DNA of 64,000 bases, from contig NC_054084.1 of NCBI RefSeq assembly GCF_017562075.2, forward strand, positions 18,102,889-18,166,888. Reading direction: 5' to 3'. Positions 14,901-29,200 of the stretch are shown here, in pieces. This stretch comes from Anopheles merus (taxonomy: Eukaryota; Arthropoda; Insecta; Diptera; Culicidae). Within the stretch, counting starts at the first letter, position 1, and every line of letters starts with the position of its first letter. Position numbers and translations under genes: made by a program. A model generated the notes under the pieces. It had not been told where the DNA came from, did no database searches, and was given only the letters and a program-made list of their open reading frames with translations.

Positions 14901-17900
14901 AATCGCTATCTGGTTCAATCCAACTAAGAATTTCACTCAGTTTACTTACAGTTCTTAACAGTCCTAGCACAAACAGGATAGAGTATGCAGAACAGTCCAT
15001 GGTGGGGCTATCTTATCAATTTGTTGTCATTTGAAATGCTTAGAACCTTTAAAATGCTAAAGTAATGAAAGCTATCATCTGCTGTGTAGGGCCTACCGGA
15101 TACTCTAAGCTGTATCTTTAAATCCTAGTTCACATGAATGTTCAATTTAGGTACAAAATTAGCCTACATTTTCACACTTTGCAAAGCCTAAGATGCTAAA
15201 GGTAAATACTGTATATTTCTTTTATGTTTACCTGAGAGAATCTTTGTAGTCCTATTTACATGAAACAAGAAAGTACACATTAACTTTGTTCAAGGAAACA
15301 GTCCACTTGAAAACTGGTACGATAGTAGTGTATAGAGCATTTCGTTCGATTAATTAAAGGTCAATTCTTATCAAAGAACGACTGCAATTTTCCTTTTTTG
15401 GGGGTTTAATCATGTTTTTAATTTAAAAGAAGACTCACAAAGATGTTCAAAGGTCAGTTTTAGATGCTCTTGTAGTGGTTTTTTTAACAAACATTAATTT
15501 ACTGATGTACAATTGCCAAGCAGCATCCAACGACCGTATCAAACAGACCCCTCGTTCCACGTGATGGCCTCTCTCAATCTTAAAATATATTATTTGCTTT
15601 AACAAGCTTCACCTTTTGTAATCCCCAATCTCAATATCAACAGGCTGTCCATGTAGCAATTTGTTTCTAATGAAGTTCCAATAGCTCTTCATTAGGGCTA
15701 AACCACCGGCTTAATCATAACAATCTTCCCCAAATAATTGATCATTCTCCATCAAACAAACAACGAAACGCGTCGCGATGCCGTCAGATCGAAGATCACA
15801 GCTAGTGGCTTCAAGCTTACGATCGAATGTCAAAAATTGGCACGGTGTCGATTGCAACAGTGTGTCGTTCCGTTGGCGGACAAAGAGACACCGGCACAGG
15901 GAGCGCTTCGGCAAGATAACGTTTCTGATTAGATGCGTGCGGCATCGTGCGATTGGCAGATGCATCCGCTCCCGGTGGACACACGTCTTCTAAGGCACTA
16001 AGTGCGACTTCTCTAATGCATGGCTGTGCCCCGGGAATGTGTTGCTGTGGGAAATATAATCAAAATAATTGATTGCTGCTTGACGGAACCTCGGACTGAT
16101 CTGCAGTTTGTGCGTGTGTGTGTTTCGATGAAAACTGCTGCAACGTGCCCTAGCAAGCAGCAGCCTGCTGATTAGCGATGCACCGAATCGGTGACGGTGC
16201 TGCATTTAGACTGTTGCGCTTAGAAACGTTAGATCTGCACCTTCTTCCTCCTGTCCCCGTGGAAGGCATCGGAGATGCGCATCAGAAATTATAGCGTAGC
16301 TGTTTGCGTGTAATCGACGAACGAAACGTCGGATAATCATAGGGCCATGCGGCTGGACTCGATCCGCTTCGGGGGAAGGCAGGAACAGTGTTTAGGATTT
16401 TTGAAGCAACTTTTCGGGGAGCTTGAATGTTTTGAATGTCTTCCTGGAGCTAATGTTGTTCCTGAGGTGGAACAATAATAACTTAAATTAAAGTTTGCCA
16501 AAGTTACGGCCAGCGTGGGATTTGTTCATGGAATGTTTGAGTCCTTTCGAGCTAGTGGGTACCGTAAACAAAGATCAGTGCTGTTGGTAGTCGCCTCGAA
16601 TCAATTAGAACACGCCAGTGGAATCGAAGAAGTATGGCCATTGCCCAGCCCGATTAAGGTAAGCTTCGTTCCAGATACTGCTGTGTCGCCTTGGACCGCA
16701 GGTTCGCCATCCCGCGTCCGAAGCATGATGGCGCGCCAGACGAACGATACCATTTTAACGATCGTTGATGATGATTTCGGAACGTTTCAGCTTCTGAATT
16801 CCAGCGACCGTGCCCTTTTTGATGCTACGGCTGCGGTGCGTATGCAGATCGTCCCTCAGTTAAGGCGTCCTTTTCGGCGTACTTTAATTGCCGACCAGAC
16901 GATCCGACTGTGAGACTAATTAAACCGCTAAATTCCGCCAATTTGGCAATGGCCGGGCTGGATGGCCTCTTTGCGGTCCGAAAACCTTCATCACGCTGTA
17001 GCGGCGGTCCCGTTTGGTCCGCCATAAAGTTGGCCGCGAATTTAGCAGCATCCTTCCTCCCCGGGGCCTGCTGGGCGAGCCAATCAGAAACGGATCGAAC
17101 CGAGGTCAGCACCGGACAAAAGGAGCAGCCCGCTCGTAAAACTCTCCTTCCATGTGAACGTGTACAAGGCGTTTTCGGCAGCCCTGGACCATCCGATCGG
17201 GAGCGGTACGTTTGTGTATGTGTGTTGTGTTTGTTTTATTTAGCTTCCCGTGCCTCCGTCCGTTTTGCGCAGCGGACATAAATTTATAATGGCAAGCGTA
17301 AAAGTTGTCTTACACTCTCGGGCGAGCACTCTCGTCTTGGGGGGGGGGGGGGGAAGTGGGCTGTCCGGGAGGGCTAAAAGATGACAAACGGCGTTCCGAG
17401 GGCTGGTTCTGAGCGGCAGCCGCACCAGCGCAACCGTATAAACACAAAACCGTTCCGAGGATCAGGTTTATGTTGCCTCTGTGCGCGCGGCTGCCATGAA
17501 GATGGCGACTTCTGAGTGAGTGTGTGTCTTTTTACCCCCATTCGTTGTAGCCTTCCTGTGTGTACCCTTTTGCCAGTGCGATGTGGCCCAAAAGGGATGG
17601 AGAGTGCTGGTGTGCGAGAGCGCACACACACACCGAACCGGTTGCTTCGAGCAGGCGCGTCGGGCAGCTATAAACGGGAGAGTTTTATATGAAATGAATG
17701 TTAATTTCTTGCCATTTTCAAACGGCTACTTACCTAGGCCTAGCCACCGTTGCTGCGGCTTTTTTTGCACACGCACACACACACCCTCCCCTTGCCTCTC
17801 TCTCTTTGTTTCTCCATACTGGGCTTACTGGCGGGCGCCGTCCTTCCACCGTGGACGCGGTGGCGCTTTACGAGAGAGCTTTAGTCATGTTTCGCGGCCA

Positions 17901-20219
17901 CCATTCGCGGCCATTAGCATCGCCATCCACGCAACGGATCGGGCTGGGCAGTTGCAATGTGACCATAATAATTAACCGGACTCCGGGCCGATTCAAGTAT
18001 AGCAGCAGCAGCAGTAGCTGTGGCAGCAAGGGTAAGGTTTGGCCCGAGGGAAAGGGCTTATTGCTCTCGCATCTCGGGGTGTCGTTACGTTGTCGTTGCC
18101 CGACCGAAATGGGTAGCGGCGGTGCATTTTACATTTGCGTAACGCATCCAAGAGTGTTTGATGCTGTCGAGTCGGATGATCGGCATTTCAATTGCATGTC
18201 GTTGAAATCGATCGCCGAGTTAATCTCCGCGTTCGGAGATGATTCTAATTAGCACGGTTTGTTATTTTTCTTTCTTTTTTTTTTTGGAATTTGTAGCGAT
18301 ATCAAACTACTCACGACGACGTAGTCTGGAAGGTGATGTTCGTTATACTCGCATCAGAAGGCATTATGCCTGGAGATGATGTGTTGGATGGAATGAATAT
18401 CCTTTCCAAATAAGTTATAATAAGAGCCTTTTAAATGTAACTTTTAAAATCCTTTTTCAACAGGAACCAACACTGATTGATAAGAGATAAATCCAATAGT
18501 AATTGAGTACTGATTTTTTCAATCCAAGAGCCTAAGTTTTTATAGCATAGAATTGTGGATTGAATTAAATATTAGTTCGATTGAATGAAGTTGATTAATT
18601 CCGTGGATTATAGATCATTATTATTATCTACTTTTTTAACGTATGACTTACTATTATAAGTATTACAATGTGTAAGGACCTTAAACATATGGTATTGGTT
18701 TAAATTGAAACTTACATATATTTTTATCTTTTTATGATATTGTCAAATTGAAAACCGCTTTAATTCAAATTATTATCTACTGTTTTGATTACAGCTTAAG
18801 TCTTAGAGCCTTAAGATACTCTTTAGCTCAATATATGTAAATATCTATTTAAAAAAATAGCATGAAAAACATTAAATTCAGCATAAGACAATAACATTGG
18901 CCTTTTCTATTTCTTAAGACAAAAAGGTTGTAGTTTCAGCCTGTCAGTAAAGCAATATTCATTATCCTGGGTGTATAGATTTGACAATAAGTTTCCGTCT
19001 TATTGGATTTCACCATTTGTGTCCAAACAAAGAAACATTTAGGAATTTACTTTTAAACTGTTCTGTTAAAAGGATTATAGTGCTTTTATCCATATCTATT
19101 TAAACAGTCTTTAAAATCTATTGACAAATTATTTCTGCTTCCTTTATGAGCTAGCCTGATCGAGCCAGCAACGAATTGTTTATTTACATATTGTTTAGGC
19201 TGAAATATACTACTTAGGCGTGTGGCTTTGTATGAAGTGTTGACATGATTTCAGCCACCAAGTGTCAAACTCCATAAAAAAGGTGACTAGAAACGTGTAA
19301 CCTTCCATTACTAGACATGTTTGAGTATCAAGCATTTAGACTCTAACTGATGCAAAGCTACTTTTCAATAGAAAATATATAATTTCTATGCCAAATATAT
19401 AATTTCACTACTTCAAATAAGCTAAACTAAACCCCTTAATATGTCAATTGAACAATCAGTTAAAAAATGGAAAGAATAAAAAAAACCGTTCTGCAAAAAA
19501 GCATGATAGCCTTATTGACGACCTAATATTATCGATCTAAACTCATAATAAATATTTTACTTCCACCAACCAAATGTTTCACGTCACATTCGGTGCAACT
19601 TTGACCATCTGCAGCGACCTACTTTGTCTCGGCCAAGTGCATTCCTTCCATAGCTCTCTGTCCGAGGGCCAGTGCGCCCAACGTCAACCGACTTCCATGC
19701 CGTCTCGGTATGCAGGCGTTTTGAAAATTGTCAATCTTTTGGCGTTTTGGAATTGGCACCAAATAGAGAGTGTGTGTGAGAGAGACAACAGAGCAAAGAA
19801 AAGCACAAAAAAGTCACACACACACAATCAGTTCCATCTTCCGAGCCCAACCCGTTCCACCGACAGATTGTTCGCCCGTGTTCGACGCCTTTCCGCTTTC
19901 CGGCTCCACCAAAACGCGCCAAACCCCTCCCCCCTCCATGTTCGCGCATACCATTCATTCATACCGTCCGTTACTGGGGCCGGTCTGGCCGTTTTTTGGT
20001 ATTTAAAATTATTTCCTAAATGAGCATAGCGCTCATCCGCCAGCCGCGATCGTCTCTGCCCACCGGCCTACCCTCTCTAAAGCCCGGGCGGTGAAAAACA
20101 GGCCAGCGGCACCTGGGCACCACCGTGCACATTCCTTTTGCACGGATCCGATCGAAAAACCGGGCAACCCACTGGTAATGAAGCCATATCAGGCGGCTGG
20201 CCGGTATGCTCGATGTGTG

Positions 20220-20268
<49 letters not shown>

Positions 20269-23200
20269 ATCTTTCTTTCTCACTCTTTTTGCCCGAGCAG
20301 AGTACATCGCGAATGGCGATGAGAAGGAGCGCTACCGGTTGCGGTCAAGTCACCGATATTAAAAAGCATAAACATATTTCCCGGTTTCCGTTCCGTCTGG
20401 TCGTCGACGGCGATGTGGGAAGGGGTCGAAGGGGGGGGTTTCCAACCATTCCAACTTGGGAAATTGGGACCCGGCGCAGCAGGTGGGACGGAACTGGGGG
20501 AAGGGCAGGGCAGGCGTGTAAGCAAGACATCATAATTATATCCCATCAATCAATTCGCACACCACATATTTCACCTTGTGACGGTATTTTGTTGCGGCTG
20601 CGGCGGTAACGGGGCACCAACGGGTTATTATGGTTATGGGAGTCACGGCGAATCGGTGTGCAAGTGTGTCATTACAATGCTTGCCGAAGCGTATGATACC
20701 GTTTCGGTGGAGCTGTGCTCTTTGCTTTAATTTCTGTTGCTCTTTTTTGGGAGGGGGCTGATCTTTCGAACTGTCGCCAAAATCCAAGCGGACGCGATCG
20801 CGTAAACCCAGCGGGAGATTGATCCGAGTCGGGATGGAGAATTGTCACAATCTCAATATTCAATGCGTGTGTGTGTTTTTTTTAAGTTGCCTTGTTTCTC
20901 TTCGAAAAAAAAAAAAAACTGCACCAGAAATGCATTACGATCGCGATCGTCAGTCGATCCCGCCAGCTCATTATCGATGCTGTCATCGCCGAGGTTGGTG
21001 GTTTTTCGTGCAGCCTCGGTGCGGTGTTCGTGCGGGATGGTTACATTTTTATCACGCTTCACGATCACTGCTGCCGATGCCGATACCGATGCCTACCTTT
21101 CGAGATCGTTCACAGCTTGCCCAGCTTCCTCCGTTGGCAAGATTTGATGGACAAACTCTGGTGCAGACTGCGAATGTTGGGAAGGGTTCGTTTTTTTTGT
21201 ACGTCCCAGTGTGTCGTATGCCTCGGTCAAGTGAAGCGAGGAGTTACGTTTTTCACAGTTTCTTGCAAACGTTTTCGATATGATTTTATGCTTCCAGTAC
21301 GGGCACCAGCAACACTACATTTTTGCGACGGTTATGGTTTATGTATCATGTTTAATTCATACCTGCTGTGCCCACTGGGATCGGGATGACACTGCGATGT
21401 GTGCACTGGAGTGGAGATTTTAAAACGCAGTGGAATCGAAGAACCTTGTCGGGGACAAAAACTGGAATAAAAGGGGTGTAAATGCGGCACGTTGTGTTTG
21501 CATGCATGGTGATCGTTTTTATTTAGACAGAAAATGCGTCCAAAAATAGCTGATTCCAGAGTGGATGAAGAAATCCTGACAAAGAGACGTCTTTTGTGTG
21601 GAGTTTATTTTTTGTTAGCTGTTTGTACAGCAGCTCTAAATGAACATTAAAAGAAAATTAAAATTTCAAAAGCAAGGAAAGAATTCGCGTACTTAGAATG
21701 CTAATGTTATTGCTTAAACACACGAAACGCTTGCATAGAAGCCAGCCGAAGAAACAGCTGAACATTCCAATAATCACGGACAGGAATCAATTGTCTCGCG
21801 TTTCTAAGTCACGTCGCCACAAAATGGTATAGAATTTTTTATTCAATTTTCGCAAAAAAAAAAAATGTTCCCTGCTTTGCATAAACATCACCGGCGGGCT
21901 GTCCGAGGGTCCACATTTGTCGTATCAATATTTGATTTATGCTGGTGGGCTTTGCGCTGGTCTCATCCCGCGAGGTTCTACCATTAGCCCACTGAACGCC
22001 TTCAGGATATGCGCTCCAGACAATTGGACCTCAAACCACGCGTGGTTTCGGCCTAATTGTGTGGTGTGAAGGAAGGCAAATATGCATTCTAGATGGCAAC
22101 GGCAAATTATGCGTCTGTCGCAGCTGTAACGAAAGAATCGAGTAGCTTGAAGTCTGCCAAAACAGCACGCACTCAAGCGCGAGACACTTTGGCACAGAAA
22201 CCTACATCCCGGTGGAGATTCCTTAAGATTTTCCAGGATACTTCGATTTTTTAGCTTTGAAGGTCGAATGTCTGAAGGACTGTACGGACTGTTTGGAGTG
22301 AAAAATAGCTTCCATTATGGGCCGCGCCAAAGCCCAAACAACTTCCCCGAAAGTGCCCCGAACGCCCCGAACGTGTAATTACCTTGCATTACGAAGACGC
22401 GTGCCCCTCATTTGTCCGGGTTCGGAAAGGATGTGGCCAGCGCAAAGGCGTGGCACGTTCCCGAAGCTGTAAGGAAAGGTAAACACATTTGCCGCTGCAA
22501 TTGCAGCGTCGCTCGTCGGTTTAATGAATGAGGTTTTGTGCTAAAGTAAGCGCCGACGGTAAACATGATCATTGCGCAAAAAGCGATGGAAGCGAGTGCT
22601 GCAGCACGAGCATTTCGGAAGAAGGCACTCAGAGGATTCTTTCCCTCGTCAATACTTTTATTAAAATCTAGATTGTAAGTACTCTTCTGCTCTGGCAAAG
22701 TACTCATTCATTCACTTTCAAACCAGATGCTCCTGCGCCTGAGGACACAGACACACTCACACAATGTTCTGTTACATTAGTTGGTGTGAAAACGACATCT
22801 CCTTTCCACCTGGTGGTGGCAGGTTTGGCTTTAATGTGGTCGATGCGGCTGATGATCGGGCAGGTCGGTTTCATATTTTTTTTGTATCATCGTTTGCTTC
22901 CCTTTGGCGAACGCACACACCTTCGTCCCATTTCTAACCCAATTTCGGTTTGATTGAAGTAAATGCACTCGGGTTGGGAGGTTAGCAATTTTGTCATTAG
23001 CTTTCAGGCAGGTGTGCATGTATGAAGGAGATGCGCTTACTGCGAGGATTTTCCTGTGCAAGATACAGGTAATGGTGAACGATCAGAACGTTGGGCACGT
23101 GGCCGCTGGGGATGACTTTAATTATTGCACACGGTCTATAATTAAGCTGATGTGGGCTGATGGGTTTTGATGGGTCCCAGGCAGCTTTGTCGTCCGTTTG

Positions 23201-26200
23201 CGATATGCATTATGATACTTGGATGACGAGCAGGACGTACATTTATTTTTTGTCTGAAACCGTAATATTGTATGTAAACAGACACAGGGACTTTTCATGC
23301 TATTTGTGGATACTTTTCGAATGACTGAGTAACGTAAAATCGTTTTAATTTCTACTCTATGGTGGATAGTTAACTTTTTGTCAGTTTTTAATATTTCTTC
23401 TTTCAAACCAGGGGTCTCCAAACTACGGCCCGCGGGCCGCATGCGGCCCTCAAGAGCTTATAATGCGGCCCACGATGACTTTGCCAGAGTTAAAATAAAT
23501 ATTACGTTGTTTTGAATTTTACAAATAAAATTGTGTTTTCTTAGACAAAAATCAATCTTTAGTTACACGAAGATGTACAAGTATCGTTAGTATATTGTAA
23601 TAAAAACGAAATTTAAACGTTCACTCATCAGTTAAAGGTAGCGTCATATGGCCCTCAACATAGTTATTTATGAACCAATGCGGCCCGCGAGCTGAAAAGT
23701 TTGGAGGCCCCTGGTATAAACCAACATTTATATCCAAAAAAACGACAAATTTCCCCCTCGTCGAATGAATCACCAAAAACCTGCCTGATCACATTCCTCT
23801 GTTTGATATCTCGTCACGGAAAAGCCCAAAGGAACGGCACGAAACGGTAGCACCGTTGCAAATTCCATCCGTCGCGACATTTCATAACGCAATTATATAT
23901 TTCTGACGACGAAGATGATGACCGCAGGGGCAGAAATGCACGTAAAAAACTGCTTTTTGGTGGTGCAATTTCTGTGACATCTCATTACGCGCCCAGAGCC
24001 GCTTTGCGCGTGAAATTTTGTGGTGTGAAACTTTCGAGCCCCGCAATGAACGCCTCGCGAAGACAGCTTCGCGAATTGCATTGCGATTTAATTAGCAAAC
24101 GGACCCGAACGTGTGTCTACACGTAGGGAGAGCTCAGGAAAGGGGTCTGAAATTTTCCTCATGCGAGAAATTAAAGTTGGAAAAGAAATGCGAGACAAAT
24201 TCCTCACCTCGCCTTGATCGGACGCCGCAAAACGAGCTCCTTCGGGTGTGTCGCTGTAGCTGAAGAAACCGATCCGATTGATATAGACCGCTGACCGGGG
24301 GTGCTTTGAACGGTTCCGTTGTAGCCTATCTTGAGTAGTTTCCTTTCGTTTGGTATACTAAATTCGTCTTATCTATCTTTCCCTTTCCCTTTTCAGGCCA
24401 GGCGGGCGTTAATCAGCTCGGTGGAGTGTTCGTCAATGGTCGGCCGCTGCCGGACATTGTCCGACGGCGTATCGTCGAGCTGGCGCTGATGGGCGTCCGA
24501 CCGTGCGACATTTCCCGGCAGCTACTCGTATCGCATGGTAAGTGTAGGCCCTATCAGCAACCATAGAGTCTGTGTATTGAGTACACCCCGCTCCATTTTC
24601 TCTCTCAATAAGCAAAAAGCTAATTAAATCGATAGATTAACCATTCGCTTACCATTGCACTCGTTTCATCCGCAGGATGTGTATCGAAAATTTTGACCCG
24701 CTTCTACGAAACAGGATCGATACGGCCCGGTTCGATCGGTGGCAGCAAGACTAAGGTAAGCATCGAAGCGCCCGATTCCTATCGGAAATGCGCCATCTTA
24801 ATTATTCCTTCGCAACGCGCAAACGAATGCTTCAAGAGTGCGGCGGCCACCTTTTTTACCTTAGCGCCGTTAATGAACTGTGAAAGGAAATTCTTCACCC
24901 CCTCCGGTGAAGGTTGTTGGTCAATTGCGGCTGGTAAAGGACATGTACACGCTTAAACGTCCACCAGCACGCTGTGGGACATCCTTTGACCAGCGTTGAA
25001 CAAAAAAGGGGAAAACCACTTCGTCGGACGATGCTTCGAGGGCGGGAAGTAAAGCAACTTAAATAGAAACGGGGGAGAGAAACCGAACAAAATGGATTCC
25101 CGGTTCCAGCCATCCTTCCGGTCGGGCAAAGGACTAATTGCGTGTCGTAAACAACTTGCTCGCCTTCACATACCCCACCCTTTTTCCCTGCATTGGGTTT
25201 TGCGTGATCCGTGTAGGAAATTGGAGAAACGAGCGTTGTTGGACACAAGAAACAATAAATGTAGAACAGCGCGAAACAAAACAGAAACATAAAAAAACGA
25301 GTGGACCCCGAAATTGAAAGCCCGATCGGAAAGTGAAGATAGAACGGTTTCACCACAGCGTCGAACCACTTTGGGGTCAAATCGAATAAAGGATAATTAT
25401 TTATAATGTGAACCAATATGTCACTGTCATGTTGCGTCGTTGGACTCGCTTGTTGGACGGTAGGGGTTGGTGGTGGATGGTGGATAGCGTCCATTTTTAA
25501 AGCGACCAGGTTAAAGTGCACCCGGTGGCATGACCGTTGGCAAGAGATCTCCATTATGATGTGGTGTGTCTGGATCTGGGTTCTTAGTGGGCCGTTTCCT
25601 ATCAAGATGTGATCACATACACACATGGGATACGCAGGGGAAGCGTGGAAATGTGAGTTATGTTATGGGATGGGCTTTATGAAGAATGTTATGACGACTT
25701 GATGAACCTTATTTAAATTATATTTATTGCACAGTGTTTGCACTATCTTGATGGTCAGTTTTCTGCACAATTCGATGGGCTGTAATTAGTTTTTAGTGGT
25801 ACTAAATTGTTTGGAACGGGCTGGAGCATTTATGGAACATGAAACTATTAAGCTAACTATTAAGCCTATAAAATATGATGTTCTTAATGCGTTTCGTTTC
25901 ATCTAGCTACTTTTGTCTATGTAAAACTATATGCAATGAAATAACTCAAGCATGCATTACTTTTTGTTTCATGTTCATGTGTCATGTCATGAAAATGTAT
26001 GTTAAAGATGTACGCTGTTTAGGCTATATGAGTAAGCTCTGGGCAATAAACGTATAAAAACCCTATGTGAGCCGGCATGTCCGCGCAGAACGTTACTATA
26101 AATAAAAGAAGAATCTCTGGATCATACTATGAAGATTTTACCAGGAGCTTATGTTAAATAATCCTTGCTAAGTCCACACGATTTTAGTCTTGGGTATTTG

Positions 26201-29200
26201 GGTATTGGTAATGATCCTTTAAAACATTTTCTATTTTAAACAATTGTACTTTGAATTCTTACTCTTGTTACGTATCATTACTCCTTTAGTCACGTTTTAG
26301 GGTGTTTAGGTTATTATTTTTTATATTCTAGGCACAAAGACAAGTAAAGTATTTTTTTCTTTTCTTTTTATATTTAGTTTTGTTTAATCTTTTTTGATTG
26401 TAAAACATGTTCTCTTTCAAGCTTAGTATGAAAGCAAACAAATTATTTACGCAATCCCAGCTAAGAAAGCTCTCTTTCAGTCAATTTCAAGCTCTTTTTC
26501 AGTTAATTTTTTTTGTTCTGAAATATTTTTTTACTATCATCGTTTACTGACGAAAATTTCGTAGAAAACTAAACAATGATTTTGATGAGATTTTACTAAC
26601 CATTGCTAGTTGATTCTCGCATCAATCGAAGTGAACTAAAGAATGTTTAAATATAACGTTTCAAACTTCATTCAATTCTGTATAATTTAGTTTGATGTTA
26701 TTATCAGGTTATATTGCTTATTTTGAATTTTGTATATTTCTCGTACGGTAGTACTATCATGTTGATGTGGTATAAAAGAAAATTTTGAAAATAAAAATAA
26801 TCTAGCCATTAATAATGAGTTAAAAATAAAACCAGAAAAGAATCTTCTCTTATTTATTACTTCTACAAACATATCTCTTGCTTCCCCCCGTACACTCCAC
26901 ACTGGACGGATTTATTTGACTAGCCACGATTCACAACAAAAACTAACAAAATAATGGGAATTTTATTGAATGCGCCTTTAAGCGTGCACGTAACACCCCC
27001 GAAACAGGGCTACCGGAAACACATTGTCCCACTTATCACCCGCTATCACGAGGTTTGTTGGCCCAACTGTTTGCGCTATCCTGCATGATACGATTTAGTG
27101 AACTTTCCTCGCACCAGCACCAGCGAAAATCGACCTCATTATCTGGACCCCAACGTCCTGAGGGGGAAGCGTTTTGATTGATGATTAGAGCAATAATGTT
27201 GACATGCATCTAAATATAGAAACATTATTCAACACGGTACTGGTCGAGGACTGCTCACAGGAAGGTTTGAATGTTAGGAGGATTAAAATAGATTGTTCAT
27301 TTCAATTCATTCAATTTAACTTATAAAAAAAACGTTGAATAGAAGATATTTTTGGTTTTAATACTATTTTACCTGCGAAAATAAAACACTTCTCCACCAA
27401 CCAGAACGCTCTATTACGCGGTGCCACTGCGAACGATGTGATTTGTTTGACCTCCTGCAAGGCGTCTCGCTGATAATGGAGTTTGTTTATCGCTCGAGGG
27501 GAGGGGATCCGTGGGAAAAGTGTCACCTTTTCTCCACCGCACCGATGCACGCTGTCAGGTGGAAAGCCTCGTAGGCAGTAATTATAAATCACCGGAAAAA
27601 GTAATCATTCATTTTGGGCCAGCATCGCAGCCAAGTGCTCTTTTTCCAGCCCGAGCTTTGCGCCTTATCGCACCGTGCCCAGGCCGTTGAGAGCGGGAAA
27701 TAATTAAACGGTAATGATAATTGGATGTGCCTTTGGGTTTGTGTGGCCTCTCCTTTTTGTGCCTCATTGTTTTCGTGTGCGTGTATGTGCTCGGTGCAAT
27801 GCAGACCGAATCAAAGTGTTGATGTGCGGCCGTGTTTTGCACCGGCTGCATTTTTCGGGGGCAGCTTAATTTATGCTAATGCTATGGTTTTTTACCACTC
27901 CAGCTTACGCTCCACCGTCTGGCTGGTCGGCGACGCGCAATGTCGTCCTCCGGGCAGTTATCTTTTGCCACGCCGGTGGTCGTACGTATGTCATGTTCAC
28001 ACCATCGTACCATGGTTACTGGAAAGAAGAAGCGCAAAAAAAGGCAACATTAAAGAAGCAAAACGGTACAAACGGTCACCATCTCGCGAGCGAAACCGAC
28101 GACAGCCAAGCTCCGGGGGCGGTTGGGGATTTTCTGCACGTTGTCTTTTACCTTCCGCTGGCTCTCCCGTTTTCGGGAGGAAAGTGATTTTGGGCTGCCG
28201 ATAAGCGAACGCTCATAAAACTCAATTTAAATTCACTAAATCGCACCACCATCGGGGAGGCCCGGGCACACCGGGCCACTCCGGTAGCGCTATCCGGTGC
28301 GCGGACAGGAAATCCCTTACAGGGATACAACAACCCCAAAACCGCGATGATGGTATCGTGCGCCTTTTGTATGATTTATGGTTGAGCACTGGTGTTGTGC
28401 AGAGGTGTTTACATGTTCCATTTGTGGTTGTGCAAAGTGTGTGAGTTGTGTGTGTGTTGACATATGTCGTGGAGCAAACTGGGAGCTGGGGAGAGATTTT
28501 CTCACCAGATCTGGTTCCGTGCAGCATGTAAGAAAGGGACAGCTCCTGCTGACATCCACGGTCAGCATCCACGGTGGGTTGAGCTGACGGTTTCTTCGGA
28601 TGGGGAGTTGGTTGTTGGATTGCCCGTGGTTAGTCCAACAGCATAACTCCTCCTTTTTCCTACCGATGGTCTGTCTGTGTTGCGATCTGTTTTCTTTGAT
28701 AGCCGTCTGGGTGGGTCGTCTTATTGGGCTGTACCCTCATGCCTTTCACCGGAACAACTTTTTTTTACGAGCAGAGTGCTGCCATATGGATTGGAGTTTA
28801 CATCGAGGATTCTTGGAATTAAGTTATTGTTATATATTTATATTATATTATTTTAATGAGATAAAGGTGTTAGCTTACTGTTAGCTGTTGACATGGTTTG
28901 ATGTTGTTATGTTGTTAACTAATAAATATTGTCATGTTTACTTTTAAAAACTAAATTGAAAGGAAACATCAAAAGGATGTAAAAAATATTGAGTCACAAA
29001 TATAATGGAAAGGGTAATCGTGTATTTACTTTAAAAATTTAAAAATGACTTTCAATCTGAAGATAAATTGTACGACAAATCAAATAATAGTTTTAATGAA
29101 AAATAACATTTATACTTGCAACTTAATGCAACTTTCATTATCTTTGTGCCGAATATAATACATTTGAATTACCAAACATTGAACACGATGTTATAAAAAA

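Larger units (their letters stand above)
8916..24396 (+). other. Poxn: Poxn intron 1 (15.5 kb)
   Basis: This intron runs from GTAAGT at 8916 to the acceptor TTTTCAG at 24390-24396. It holds a CT microsatellite (20221-20266), a poly-G run (17339-17353), a hAT-like MITE (23409-23713) and a possible small antisense gene (22408-22707). AT-rich blocks at about 9700-10400, 11500-12650, 15000-15500 and 18250-19570 alternate with GC-richer ones. Its size and position make it a natural place for enhancers, but I cannot point to a specific site. Confidence 0.9.

Noticed and set aside
17698..18252. 184-codon + strand frame in Poxn intron 1
   Set aside because: It has an ATG but includes a CACACA repeat (HAHTH) and an AGC repeat (SSSSSS), and the rest has no protein-like pattern or family match. 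Probably chance in a GC-richer block.
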